From the NCBI GenBank assembly GCA_963762575.1, contig CAVXLL010000001.1, positions 1,240,001-1,304,000 of the forward strand: a DNA stretch of 64,000 nt, read 5' to 3'. Below are positions 12,483 through 21,131 of the stretch, piece by piece. Source of the DNA: AP-15 sp963762575. Its GTDB lineage: Bacteria > Pseudomonadota > Alphaproteobacteria > ATCC43930 > CGMCC-115725. The notes under the pieces were generated by a model. That model worked only from the letters and a program-made list of their open reading frames with translations, did not search any database and was not told where the DNA came from. The translations under genes were made by a program, and so were the position numbers. The stretch's first letter is position 1; each line of letters opens with the position of its first letter.

Positions 12483-14366
12483 ATGCGTCGACGAATTCAG
12501 CGCCTTCCGAAAATTATTTATCGCTTTGCCCTTCTTTTAGGCGCTGGGGTGCTGCTTTGTTCTAGCTTCGCCTTTGCCCAGTCGGTGCCGGTGCAGATGT
12601 GCAACCAAACTCCGACACCTCCTTGGTGCAGTGCGGTGCGGGGCGATCGGTCGGAGGGGTGGGTACCCCAGACGCGTTCGGAAGTCATGGCGCGAAATGG
12701 CATGGTCACGACTGTTCAGCCGCTAGCGGCAATGGCTGGTGCGCGAATTCTCATGCAGGGTGGGAATGCCATTGATGCCGCGGTTGCAACCGCGGCGGCC
12801 CTCAATGTCACCTACCCTGCGAATGTGGGTATTGCTGGCGACTTGTTCGCGATCATCTATATCGCGAAAGAGAACAAGATTTACCAGCTCAACGCCAGCG
12901 GCATCGCCCCCAGTGGACTGACGCTCGCCCACATGAATTCCCTCGGTTACAGCTGGAACCCCGCCAATTACGGCCCCGGTTCGGGGATGCCTCCGGCGGG
13001 GATCCTCACCGTGACCGTGCCCGGGTCCCTCTGGGGCTGGCAAGAGGTGCTCGACAAGTTCGGGACGATGACTTTCAAGGACGTCTTGGAACCTGCTATT
13101 GACTACGCGGAGAACGGGTTCCCGATTACTGAGGAGATTGGTAGCGGCTGGATTTTGCCCAACGCTCTACCGCTGCAGGGGTGCTGTACGCAATTGGACC
13201 CGGATTCCGTCAATACTTTTTACATCAACGGGGTTCCTCCCGTCGCTGGGACGATCTTCACAAACCCCGACTTGGCGCACACGTTTCGTCTGATTCAGCA
13301 GCAGGGCCGTAATGTCTTCTACAACGGAGAGATTGCTCGGGCCATCGTAGCCAAGTCCAACAAGCTCGGCGGGACGATGACGCTTCAAGACCTTGCGAGC
13401 TACAAGGGCGAATGGGTGACTCCTGCTTCGACCAGCTATCACGGCGATTTCACCGTTTATGGGACGACCGCGCCTTCGCAGGCCTGGGGCATCATGGAGG
13501 CAATGAACATCCTCGAGCAGTGTGTGCCCCAGTGGTATCCCGGCCAAAGCCTAGCTACGCTAGGGCCAGCGAATCCGCTGTTCTGGCACGCGTTGATTGA
13601 GACGAAGAAGCTGACCTATGCCGATGTGTACGCCCATAACGCCGACCCCGACGTCGTGCCGGTGCCGGTCGCCATGCTGACCTCGAAGTCCTACGCCGCG
13701 TCGCTGTGCAGCAAGGTCAACCCCAGCCAGGCCTCCGCCACCGCGCCTCCCAGCTTTGACACGGCTGTTAGCGGCGGCACCGGCGCTGCTGTCGGCGGCG
13801 ACACGATTTATCTCTCCACCGCCGATCGCTGGGGAAATATGGTATCGTGGATTAACAGCAATTATGCCGGCTTCGGGTCTGGGATCACGATCCCTGGTTA
13901 TGGCTTCATCCTTCATAACCGGGGCGGCTTGTTCACCCTGGATCCCAATAGCCCGAACATCATCGCGCCGCACAAGCGCCCATACAATACATTGTCGGCG
14001 GTATTCGTGACGCAGGATAGCATGCCTCTGCTGACGACGGGCCAGCACGGCGGCGACCAGCAGGGGATGGGGAACATGCAGGTACTGGTGAACATCCTCG
14101 ACCTCGGTGCGAACGTTCAGGCCGCGGGTGACATGGCCCGGTTTACGCATAACCAGGTTGCCAACACCGTGCAGTTGGAGTCGCAGCTGTTCAATTTGGT
14201 CGGCCAACAACTGATCCAAATGGGGCATAAAGTGTCTTCTGCGGGGGGAGGAATCGCCGGAGGTTACCAGGGTATCATGTTGGTGCCCGACGCGGCTGGC
14301 TCGAACAACGGATTCTATCGCGCTGGCTCGAATTTCAGGGAGGACGGCGATTCAATCGGGTGGTAA
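12483..14366 (+). CDS. ggt: Gamma-glutamyltranspeptidase
   Basis: Secreted N-terminal nucleophile hydrolase that cleaves gamma-glutamyl bonds (glutathione, glutamine) and self-processes into two subunits. The ATG at 12483 follows a gcggaggaaaccc Shine-Dalgarno. The signal peptide is hydrophobic (IIYRFALLLGAGVLLC) and ends near FAFAQ. The large subunit has MVTTVQPLAAMAGARILMQG and GGNAIDAAVATAAALNV. The catalytic threonine that begins the small subunit is most likely in GGDTIYLSTADRWGNMVSWI (about residue 441), followed by FGSGITIPGYGFILHNRGG. The open frame continues upstream to 12327 but lacks the signal. It lies on the opposite strand between two copies of a uxuA-like 3' end. The base composition is somewhat less GC-rich than its neighbours, so it may have been acquired. 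Confidence 0.93.
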   Translation: MRRRIQRLPKIIYRFALLLGAGVLLCSSFAFAQSVPVQMCNQTPTPPWCSAVRGDRSEGWVPQTRSEVMARNGMVTTVQPLAAMAGARILMQGGNAIDAAVATAAALNVTYPANVGIAGDLFAIIYIAKENKIYQLNASGIAPSGLTLAHMNSLGYSWNPANYGPGSGMPPAGILTVTVPGSLWGWQEVLDKFGTMTFKDVLEPAIDYAENGFPITEEIGSGWILPNALPLQGCCTQLDPDSVNTFYINGVPPVAGTIFTNPDLAHTFRLIQQQGRNVFYNGEIARAIVAKSNKLGGTMTLQDLASYKGEWVTPASTSYHGDFTVYGTTAPSQAWGIMEAMNILEQCVPQWYPGQSLATLGPANPLFWHALIETKKLTYADVYAHNADPDVVPVPVAMLTSKSYAASLCSKVNPSQASATAPPSFDTAVSGGTGAAVGGDTIYLSTADRWGNMVSWINSNYAGFGSGITIPGYGFILHNRGGLFTLDPNSPNIIAPHKRPYNTLSAVFVTQDSMPLLTTGQHGGDQQGMGNMQVLVNILDLGANVQAAGDMARFTHNQVANTVQLESQLFNLVGQQLIQMGHKVSSAGGGIAGGYQGIMLVPDAAGSNNGFYRAGSNFREDGDSIGW

Positions 14367-14540
14367 TTTCGGCGGTTCACCACAACACAGCGCGGGCGCC
14401 CCGGGAATGCCGCAGATCTGATAGGCCATATCCCGGCTCCTTGTTGGCCCGCCGGTGAGTCGGTCGACGTCGGGGCGACGCGCGCCGAGCGCAAGCACAT
14501 GCTTGACAATGGGACATAGCGATTGCGGGCGCAGGTGGCG

Positions 14541-15536
14541 TCAGGCGCCCGCACCGGCAGGCGACGGGACCAGCGCGTCGATGAGGGCCTGGATGTAGCC
14601 GTAGCAATAGGCGAAGGCGACGCCGGAGGGGTCGCGGCCGTCGATCTGCGGCACGTGGTCCGGCATCAGCATGTAGGGGTAGGCGACATCGCGATAGGCG
14701 GCGAGCGAGCGCGGCATGTCCATGTCGCCCTCGTCCGGGAACGCCTCCATAAAGTCGAGCTTCTTTCCCTTGATGTTGCGGAAATGCACGTTGAAGATCT
14801 TGCCGCGCTCGCCGAACCAGCGGATCACGTCGAAGATCTCGCGCGCCGGGTCGTCGAGCATCTCGGCAACCGTGCCCTGGCAGAAATTGAGACCGTGATA
14901 GGGGCTCTCGCGCATCTGCACGAAGCATTTGAGCCCCTCGACGGTGCCGAGCACGCGCGTGACGCCGCGATAGCCGGGCGGCGTGTAGGGGTCATGCGGA
15001 TGGCAGGCGAGCCGCACCTTGGCCGTGGTGGCGACCGGGATGACCGCGGCTAGGAAACGGTCGATCCGCTCCCAGTTCTCGTCTTCCGAGACGATGCCGG
15101 CCCGGGTCGGCGGCGCGTTGTGGTCGGCGCGGTTCCAGCGGAAGGCGGCGTTGCGCGAGCCGCCGCGCCCCGGCTCGCGCTCGGTGCGCGGAATGCCGAT
15201 GATGCAGAGATTGTATTTGGCCGCGGGAATGCCGGCCGCGGCCAGCCGCTCGATCAGCCCGCAAATGCTGTCGATCTCGCGTTGCCGCTCGGGGTCCTTG
15301 CCCAATAGGATGTGTGGGCTTTCCGCCTCTTCGATCGGTCGGGACGACAGCGGCAATTGCACCATGTCGAGGGACAGGCCGAACCCCTCGACGTGCTCGC
15401 GATGCCGGTTCAGATCGTCGAGGCTCCAGTGGTGCGGGTTGCCAGGCGGGTCGACGCACACATGGGTAACCCCAAGCTGCGCCCAGACCTTGTAATCGGA
15501 ATCGTCGCGCGGCCTGATTTGGGTCCCGACGTACAC
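14541..15536 (-). CDS. uxuA: Mannonate dehydratase-like TIM-barrel protein
   Basis: 331 residues, related to D-mannonate dehydratase (UxuA), which removes water from mannonate to give 2-keto-3-deoxygluconate. Family signatures are RLACHPHDPYTPPGYRGVTR, NVHFRNIKGKKLDFMEAF and PDEGDMDM. These supply the metal ligands and the general acid/base region. It is shorter than E. coli UxuA (about 390 residues), so it belongs to a divergent subfamily and the true substrate is uncertain. It begins 8 bp after the stop of the CmcJ-like gene on the same strand. Its last 428 coding bases are duplicated at 11822-12249. Confidence 0.75.
   Translation of the reverse strand: MYVGTQIRPRDDSDYKVWAQLGVTHVCVDPPGNPHHWSLDDLNRHREHVEGFGLSLDMVQLPLSSRPIEEAESPHILLGKDPERQREIDSICGLIERLAAAGIPAAKYNLCIIGIPRTEREPGRGGSRNAAFRWNRADHNAPPTRAGIVSEDENWERIDRFLAAVIPVATTAKVRLACHPHDPYTPPGYRGVTRVLGTVEGLKCFVQMRESPYHGLNFCQGTVAEMLDDPAREIFDVIRWFGERGKIFNVHFRNIKGKKLDFMEAFPDEGDMDMPRSLAAYRDVAYPYMLMPDHVPQIDGRDPSGVAFAYCYGYIQALIDALVPSPAGAGA
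14566..14993 (-). repeat. Direct repeat, copy in the complete uxuA-like gene
   Basis: Pairs with 11822-12249 in the same orientation at roughly 97% identity. The two copies bound a 2.3-kb block (12250-14565) that holds only ggt. Confidence 0.88.
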
Positions 15537-15543
15537 GAAACCC

Positions 15544-16380
15544 TCAGAAGAAGGCGAGCGTGCGGATTTCGATGCTCTCGCGCGGCCGGGCGTGCGGTGG
15601 GGTGGTCGGGTCGTCGAAGGCGGTGTGCGCCGTGAACCGGGCGCGGCCGTCTTTCATCGAGTCGTAGACCTTGAAGACCAAGGCCTCGTCGGGGCGCATC
15701 TGCGGGAACCAGTACCAGCGGTGCGCCGGGTTGTAGGTGATCGCGGAGGTCTGTCCCACGCGGTCCTGATAGCGGCGCTCGGTCACTACCATGTCGGACG
15801 GCGAGAGGCTCTGCGCGTCGGCGATCGCCAAGGGCCAGCACTCGACCGGATGGCGGATCGGCCGCCACACCTGCACGATCGCAAAACGACGCTGCAACAG
15901 CTCGTCGGCTTCGTCCGGCAGCAAATCGCGCACCCGCTTCGGCGCCGACCATTCGGTATAGTCGTTATGCACGCGCCGCACGACCTCGCGGATCTTGGAG
16001 GCCTCGCGCAGATCCTGGTCCGGCGTGCGCAAGGTATGGTCGAAAACGACGACGCGCTTGGCGCCGCTCTCGGCTTTCACCAGCGCCTCCATCTCCGGGT
16101 AATAGACCCGGCAGATCTCGTCCTCCTCGTAGAAGTCCGTGACATTGGTGTCGTGATGCACAAAACGGAAGCCGTCCCGCTCGAGGGCAAAGTGGTCGGC
16201 GCAAGGCCGGCCGTTGTGCAATAGGACGCGCCGCGGGTCCGACTGGCCGCCGCCAACCCGCGTATCGGTGGCGCCCGGCTCGCCGACCAGCGAGACCGGC
16301 ATGCCGCCCGTATCGACAAAGTAATTGAGCGTCGCTTCGATCGTTTCCGGAACAGCGTCGAGCTCGGCGATCTGAACCAT
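15544..16380 (-). CDS. CmcJ/NvfI-like oxidoreductase (putative oxygenase)
   Basis: Resembles the family that includes cephamycin CmcJ, fungal NvfI/AsaB and GA4-desaturase-like enzymes, usually annotated as CmcJ/NvfI family oxidoreductases. Visible landmarks are FVHHDTNVTDFYEEDEICRV near the N-terminus, VVVFDHTLRTPDQD and HNDYT as probable metal-site histidine stretches, the mid-protein VWRPIRHPVECWPLAIADAQ, and a C-terminal WYWFPQMRPDEALVFKVYDS. The start is set at the ATG at 16380 (MVQIAELDAV), with gaggaag upstream. The open frame itself extends to 16440. It precedes the uxuA-like gene by 8 bp. The substrate is unknown. Confidence 0.65.
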   Translation of the reverse strand: MVQIAELDAVPETIEATLNYFVDTGGMPVSLVGEPGATDTRVGGGQSDPRRVLLHNGRPCADHFALERDGFRFVHHDTNVTDFYEEDEICRVYYPEMEALVKAESGAKRVVVFDHTLRTPDQDLREASKIREVVRRVHNDYTEWSAPKRVRDLLPDEADELLQRRFAIVQVWRPIRHPVECWPLAIADAQSLSPSDMVVTERRYQDRVGQTSAITYNPAHRWYWFPQMRPDEALVFKVYDSMKDGRARFTAHTAFDDPTTPPHARPRESIEIRTLAFF

Positions 16381-16476
16381 AAGGGGCTTCCTCGCATCAA
16401 TTCGCGGGAAGATGATAGGGTCGCCCGCCGGCCGATACAACTCCAGGCGGGCGCATGGTGCAGCCGCCCCTTTTCC

Positions 16477-16794
16477 CTACAGCCACTTCTTGTAGCCGCG
16501 GCGCAGCGCCTTGCCGAGGCGAAAGGCGTTGTCGGTCCAGTCGCCCTTGGGCGAGGCGGGAGACACGGTCTTTCTTAGTTCCGTCAGCTGTTTGCCGAGC
16601 CGGTACGCATTATCCGTCCAGTCGCCCGCCGGCTCGCCGGCGTCTTTCAGCCGCTGCTGCAGGCGCGCTTTCAGGGCCGCCGCAGTGGCCCGCTCGTGCT
16701 CGGTAGCGCCGGCATTCTCGGCCAATGCGCTCACCGCCCGGAGCTTGCGGCGGACATCCGCCGCCGAGAAGATCAGTCTGGCGACCCGCATCAT
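16477..16794 (-). CDS. Small DUF2786-like protein with a duplicated WTDNA(Y/F)RLGK motif
   Basis: 105 residues from ATG at 16794, which overlaps the stop of the upstream ThDP enzyme (ATGA), so it is translationally coupled. The first 60 residues (RKLRAVSALAENAGATEHE, then AAALKARLQQRLKDAG) look like the DUF2786 helical hairpin. The second half carries GDWTDNAYRLGKQ and GDWTDNAFRLGKA, a tandem duplication of about 30 residues. No function is known to me. The coupling to the ThDP enzyme could mean an accessory role, but this is inference. Confidence 0.6.
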   Translation of the reverse strand: MMRVARLIFSAADVRRKLRAVSALAENAGATEHERATAAALKARLQQRLKDAGEPAGDWTDNAYRLGKQLTELRKTVSPASPKGDWTDNAFRLGKALRRGYKKWL

Positions 16795-18476
16795 GGCAGT
16801 GCATCGGACCGGGTATAGCGGCGCCACGCGCTCATCTGGATGGCCGAGGTCAGGCAGTGGACGACGACCGGTCTGGTTTTGATTGCAAAGGCGCGGGCAA
16901 TGCCGTCGGCGACATCTGCCTCGCTGCGGATCGTGATGCCTTCGGCGCCAAAGGAGCGGCCCCATTGCGCGAAATCGGGGTTGGTGAGCCTCGTGCCTTC
17001 CATGAACGCGCGCTCGGGGTAGCGCACATAGGAGTGCATGCCGATCGTGCCGTACATGCCGTTGTCGGAGATGATCATGATCGGGTGGGCGCCGTATTGG
17101 CAGGCGGTGGCGATCTCGTTGCCCATCATCAATGCGCCGCCGTCGCCGAGAAAGGCGACCACCTGCGTTCCCGGCCGGCGCAATGCCGCCGCCACCGCCA
17201 TCGGCATGCCGGAGCCCATCGCGCCGACGACCGAGGAAAGAAAGATCTGCCCCTGGCGGAAGCCGATGTAGCGATGGACAAAGCTGCCGAAATTGCCGGC
17301 GTCGGTCGTGACTGTGGCGTCGGGGGCCAGGTGCTTGTCGACCTCGCAGACGATCGCGGCGAAATTCACCCCATCTTCGGTGGGCTCCCATTCCTTGGCC
17401 AGCAGTTTGCGGTGGATGGCGTGCAGCCCATCGACCCAGCCGCGGCGCTTGCCGGCATCTGCCGGAGCGCCACGTCGTAATAGACCCTTGATGACCTCGT
17501 AGGAGCTGCAAGGCATGCCGAGATCGGGGCGCCAGACGCGGCCCACCTCGTTGGGGTCAGGCCAGATATGGACGAACGGCAACTGCGGCTGTGGCGCCGT
17601 CGGAAAGCTGTAGGACTGGCTGACCGTGTCTGTCATGCGCTCGCCCACTGCGACCATAAGATCGGCGCGCTTCATCTCGCCAATCAGCGCCGGCGGCACG
17701 CGGATTCCCATATAGCCGCCATAATTCGGATGCGTCGCGTCGAACAGTTGCGGCCGGCGATGGGTCGGGCTGATCGGCAATACCCATTCCTCGGCAAAGC
17801 GGTTGAGATCGGCGAAGACGGCCTTGTCATGGACAGCGTCGGCCAATAGCGCGCCCCCGACCAGCACCAATGGCCGCTCCGCCTGGGCGAGCATCCGGGC
17901 CAGCCGGTCGAGATCCTCGCTGCGCGGACCAGCAACGACGCGCGGCCGAGCCGGGTTAAGTTCGGCATCGGTCTCCTCGTCAAAAATGTCTTCCGGCAAT
18001 ATTACCGCGACCGGGCCCGGTGTACCGCTCTCGGCGACATGGAAAGCGCGGGCGATCGCTTCCGAGGCCTGCTCCGGCTCGTTGACCTCGATGACCAGCT
18101 TTGTGACGTCGGACAATAGGCGTGAATAATTCTGCTCCTGCAACGCCAGCCGGCCGAAATCCTTACGCTCGACCTGCCCGACCAGCATCACGACCGGCGT
18201 CGCATCGTGAAAGGCCGAATGCAGCGAGACCATCGCGTTGGAGAGCCCGGGCCCGCGCGAGACCATCGCCACCCCGGCACGATCGCGCAGCCGCCCGTCC
18301 GCCACGGCCATATAGCCGGCGCCCCCTTCGTGCCGGCAGACGATGACGCGGATCGAATTGCGTTCGATCAGGGCGCTGGTCAGCCCGACATAGCTCTCCC
18401 CCGGAACGCAATAGACCTGGTCTACGTCATGCGCTTCCAGGCTTTCGGCCAGCAGTCGAGCAACGGTTCGGATCAT
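16791..18476 (-). CDS. Thiamine-diphosphate-dependent enzyme, acetolactate synthase-like
   Basis: 561 residues with the three-domain ThDP fold: N-terminal PYR domain, middle domain, C-terminal PP domain. The catalytic glutamate is in VCRHEGGAGYMAVADGR. The ThDP/Mg motif is FLGDGGALMMGNEIATACQY, ending in ISDNGMYG. It acts on 2-oxo acids, but the acetolactate synthase small subunit is not adjacent and the neighbours are not branched-chain biosynthesis genes. A catabolic role (2-oxo acid decarboxylase or carboligase, glyoxylate carboligase-like) is as likely. It lies head-to-tail with the small gene at 16477-16794. Confidence 0.85.
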   Translation of the reverse strand: MIRTVARLLAESLEAHDVDQVYCVPGESYVGLTSALIERNSIRVIVCRHEGGAGYMAVADGRLRDRAGVAMVSRGPGLSNAMVSLHSAFHDATPVVMLVGQVERKDFGRLALQEQNYSRLLSDVTKLVIEVNEPEQASEAIARAFHVAESGTPGPVAVILPEDIFDEETDAELNPARPRVVAGPRSEDLDRLARMLAQAERPLVLVGGALLADAVHDKAVFADLNRFAEEWVLPISPTHRRPQLFDATHPNYGGYMGIRVPPALIGEMKRADLMVAVGERMTDTVSQSYSFPTAPQPQLPFVHIWPDPNEVGRVWRPDLGMPCSSYEVIKGLLRRGAPADAGKRRGWVDGLHAIHRKLLAKEWEPTEDGVNFAAIVCEVDKHLAPDATVTTDAGNFGSFVHRYIGFRQGQIFLSSVVGAMGSGMPMAVAAALRRPGTQVVAFLGDGGALMMGNEIATACQYGAHPIMIISDNGMYGTIGMHSYVRYPERAFMEGTRLTNPDFAQWGRSFGAEGITIRSEADVADGIARAFAIKTRPVVVHCLTSAIQMSAWRRYTRSDALP

Positions 18477-18509
18477 TGGCGTTATCTCCAGCGGTACGCG
18501 GGCCGTCCG

Positions 18510-18707
18510 CTACGAATGAAGCCTCAGCACCACCCCTCTTAGCCGCAGCGTTTGCGTCTCGAGGGCGGCGCGAAGATCTTCTTTCGTGACCAGCTCGTTC
18601 ATTATGACCATCTTCACCGCTTCGGCATGGGCCTCCGCTTGGCCCTGCGGAAGCCCATTATCGCGAAGATGCTTGGCATAAGACAAGCTGTCGAACGTGA
18701 ACGCCAT
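18510..18707 (-). CDS. Small DUF1640-like coiled-coil protein, C-terminally truncated
   Basis: 65 residues from ATG 18707. MAFTFDSLSYAKHLRDNGLP, AEAHAEAVKM and LVTKEDLRAALE match the N-terminal half of the DUF1640/CCDC90-like family found widely in proteobacteria. The usual C-terminal coiled coil and transmembrane helix are missing; the frame stops after LRGVVLRLHS. It may be a remnant or a short functional form. It lies just upstream of the ThDP enzyme on the same strand and divergent from the GMC oxidoreductase. Confidence 0.5.
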   Translation of the reverse strand: MAFTFDSLSYAKHLRDNGLPQGQAEAHAEAVKMVIMNELVTKEDLRAALETQTLRLRGVVLRLHS

Positions 18708-18809
18708 TTCACCGCCGTCTATGATGCGCAACCGAGTGTCGCCTGCGGACATGGCGAGATTGTCTCCACAGGCTTAAGATCAGGTATTGGAGCCGAGGGA
18801 GCAAAGACG

Positions 18810-20432
18810 ATGACCACCCTACAGGACCAGATCGAGGCCGACTTCATCGTGGTCGGGGCAGGCTCGGCGGGGTGCGCGGTCGGGGCACGGCTCAGCGAGG
18901 ACCCGGCGACCCGCGTGCTCTTGCTCGAGGCCGGCGGCGAGGACCGCAACCGCTGGATCCACATTCCGCTCGGATTTGGCAAGACCTTCGCCGACCCTTC
19001 CGTCAACTGGTGCTACGAGACCGAGCCCGACCCCGGCGCCGCGGATCGCCGCGTGTTCTGGCCGCGCGGCAAGGTGCTCGGCGGCTCCTCCTCGATCAAC
19101 GGCATGGTTTATATCCGCGGCCAGGCCGAAGATTTCGACCATTGGCGCCAGCTCGGCAATACCGGCTGGTCGTTCGACGATGTGCTGCCCCATTTCAGAC
19201 GCTCGGAGCACCAGATGCGCGGCGTCGATAAATTCCACGGCACCGGCGGACCGCTCTGCGTGTCGGATGTCGCGCAACACCGGATCTGTGAGGCTTTTAT
19301 CGCGGCGACGATTGGGCTCGGCTTTCCCCGCAATGACGATTTCAACGGTGGCAGCCAAGACGGCGTCGGCTACCACCAGACGACGACCCGCAATGGAAAG
19401 CGCTGCTCTACCGCCGTCGGCTATCTCCGCCCGGCAATGCAACGCGCCAATCTCAATGTCGTCACCGGGGCCTTGACCGAGAAGATTTTGTTCAAAGGCC
19501 GCCGCGCGGTCGGCGTGACATTTCGCCGGGATGGCAGGCTCTGCACCGCTCGCGCGGCGCGCGAGGTCATCCTGTGCGGCGGAGCCGTCAACTCGCCGCA
19601 ACTGCTGATGCTCTCCGGCATTGGGCCGCAGGAGCACCTGGCCGGGTTTGGCATTCCAGTCGTGCAGCACCTGCCCGGTGTCGGGCAAAGTTTACAGGAC
19701 CACTACTCGGCCGCAATAAAGCTGCGCTGCAAATTGCCGATCACCGTCAACGACGTGATGCTCAGCAATGCACGCAAACTGAAGGCCGGTCTCGAATATT
19801 ACATGTTCCACCGTGGCCCGCTGTCGATGATCAGCTCGCCGGCGGCGTTGTTCGCGCGCACCCGCCCCGAACTCGCCTCGCCCGACATTAAATGCTCGAT
19901 CTCGCCGTTCAGCGCGGAGCGGCCGCAGGATGGGCTGCATCGGTTTTCCGGCTTCACGATGATTGCCTACCAGCTCCGTCCGGAAAGCCGCGGCGAGATC
20001 AAGTTGAAGAGCCCCGACCCGTTCGACGCCCCGGCGGTCTACCCGAACTATCTCGCGACCGAGACCGACCAGCGCACGATCGTCGCCGGTCTAAAGCTGT
20101 GCCGGCAGATTTTGGCGACCCCGCGGATGCAAAGCTTCATCGAGGCGGAATTCCAGCCCGGTTCGGCGGTCGAAAGCGATGAGGAGCTGTTGGATTACGC
20201 CCGGCGCCGCGGCGGGACGGTCTATCATCCGACCAGTACCTGCAAGATGGGTAATGACCCTATGGCGGTCGTTGATCCGGAACTGCGGGTCCACGGGGTG
20301 GACGGGCTGCGCGTCGCGGACGCCTCGATCATGCCCACAGTCGTCTCCGGCAACACCAACGCCGCGACCATCATGATCGGCGAGAAGGCTGCCGATATGG
20401 TCCGCCGTCCGGCCGCCCAGATTGCCGCGTGA
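18810..20432 (+). CDS. GMC family FAD oxidoreductase (choline/alcohol dehydrogenase-like)
   Basis: 540 residues. The FAD motif FIVVGAGSAGCAVGARLSED is followed by VLLLEAGGED. GMC signature 1 lies in FWPRGKVLGGSSSINGMVYI and signature 2 in REVILCGGAVNSPQLLMLSG. The C-terminal catalytic histidine is in GTVYHPTSTCKMG, with an asparagine later in GNTNAATIMIGEKAADM. It oxidises a primary alcohol or polyol to the aldehyde, passing electrons to quinone or oxygen. The ATG at 18810 is preceded by gaggga; the longer open frame to 18552 is not homologous. Possibly acts with the ThDP and uxuA-like enzymes on sugar acids or alcohols, but that is inferred from position alone. Confidence 0.9.
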   Translation: MTTLQDQIEADFIVVGAGSAGCAVGARLSEDPATRVLLLEAGGEDRNRWIHIPLGFGKTFADPSVNWCYETEPDPGAADRRVFWPRGKVLGGSSSINGMVYIRGQAEDFDHWRQLGNTGWSFDDVLPHFRRSEHQMRGVDKFHGTGGPLCVSDVAQHRICEAFIAATIGLGFPRNDDFNGGSQDGVGYHQTTTRNGKRCSTAVGYLRPAMQRANLNVVTGALTEKILFKGRRAVGVTFRRDGRLCTARAAREVILCGGAVNSPQLLMLSGIGPQEHLAGFGIPVVQHLPGVGQSLQDHYSAAIKLRCKLPITVNDVMLSNARKLKAGLEYYMFHRGPLSMISSPAALFARTRPELASPDIKCSISPFSAERPQDGLHRFSGFTMIAYQLRPESRGEIKLKSPDPFDAPAVYPNYLATETDQRTIVAGLKLCRQILATPRMQSFIEAEFQPGSAVESDEELLDYARRRGGTVYHPTSTCKMGNDPMAVVDPELRVHGVDGLRVADASIMPTVVSGNTNAATIMIGEKAADMVRRPAAQIAA

Positions 20433-20500
20433 ATCGACTTGCGGGTATCGTTGTGGGAAGATGCCGCATGCCGTTGCAAGCCAGCAGAGGAGTGCGCCCG

Positions 20501-20893
20501 ATGATCGAGAAGACCACGCAATCCGTCGCGAACCTGGGCTATCACGCCCACATCTATTACGACCCGACAAGGACGCGCGCCGTCGCCGAGCGAGTGTGCG
20601 CCGCGATCGAGGAGAAATTCCCGGTCGAGATCGACGGCTTCCGCGACACGCCGGTCGGGCCGCACCCGATCCCCAACGTTCTGGTCATTTTCAAGCCCGA
20701 TCAGTTCGAACATGTCGTGCCGTATCTGATGCTGAACCGCAACGGGCTCGACGTGTTGGTCCACCCGCTGACCGAGGACGCGGTTGAGGACCACAGCGGT
20801 TTTGCGATCTGGCTCGGTAACCCGGTCGAATTGAAGCTTCACACGCTGCCCCACGGCCGCGGCGGCCGGCTGCCGAGCGGGGTGAGCGCGTAG
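20501..20893 (+). CDS. DOPA 4,5-dioxygenase family protein (copy 1, intact)
   Basis: 130 residues from the ATG at 20501 (MIEKTTQSVANLGYHAHIYY), matching the DOPA_dioxygen family of small extradiol ring-cleavage enzymes. Candidate metal histidines are in GYHAHIYYD and in VLVHPLTEDAVEDHSGFAIW. The frame opens earlier with a GTG at 20429, but that stretch is not homologous. It is followed 40 bp later by an AtzG-like gene and an amidase, the same order as in the damaged second copy. The aromatic substrate is unknown. A ring-cleavage step beside an amidase suggests breakdown of a nitrogen-containing aromatic. Confidence 0.82.
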   Translation: MIEKTTQSVANLGYHAHIYYDPTRTRAVAERVCAAIEEKFPVEIDGFRDTPVGPHPIPNVLVIFKPDQFEHVVPYLMLNRNGLDVLVHPLTEDAVEDHSGFAIWLGNPVELKLHTLPHGRGGRLPSGVSA

Positions 20894-20933
20894 GCCCGGA
20901 TCGGCGAGCCGTATAGCACAGGAGGAGATAACG

Positions 20934-21131
20934 ATGCAGTCTGACATCGATGATGCAGCCTTGGCATTTCTGCTCGCCCGTGCCGGACTTCGCCTGACCG
21001 ACGAGCAGAAGGCCGAGCTGAAGTGAGTCTACGCCGGCATCGCCGCAATGGCAGAGCGGGTGCGCAAGCCGCGCGGCCATATGACGGAGCCGGCGCATGT
21101 CTATGACTTCACTGAAGAGGACCTCGCGTGA
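20934..21131 (+). pseudogene. AtzG-like amidase small subunit, copy 1, interrupted by TGA
   Basis: An aggaggag Shine-Dalgarno precedes the ATG at 20934. The sequence parallels the intact copy at 25775-25972 (FLLARAGLRLTDEQ, AERVRKPRGHM, AHVYDFTEEDLA). Where copy 2 has GGG after GAGCTGAAG, this copy has TGA (21024-21026), ending translation after 30 codons. The rest of the frame is intact up to the stop, which overlaps the amidase GTG. Two base changes are needed to make the TGA, so a simple read error is less likely. Confidence 0.75.

Noticed and set aside
14377..14928. Minus-strand frame of 183 codons overlapping the uxuA-like gene
   Set aside because: It is the same duplicated region read in another frame, Arg-rich, with no family resemblance.
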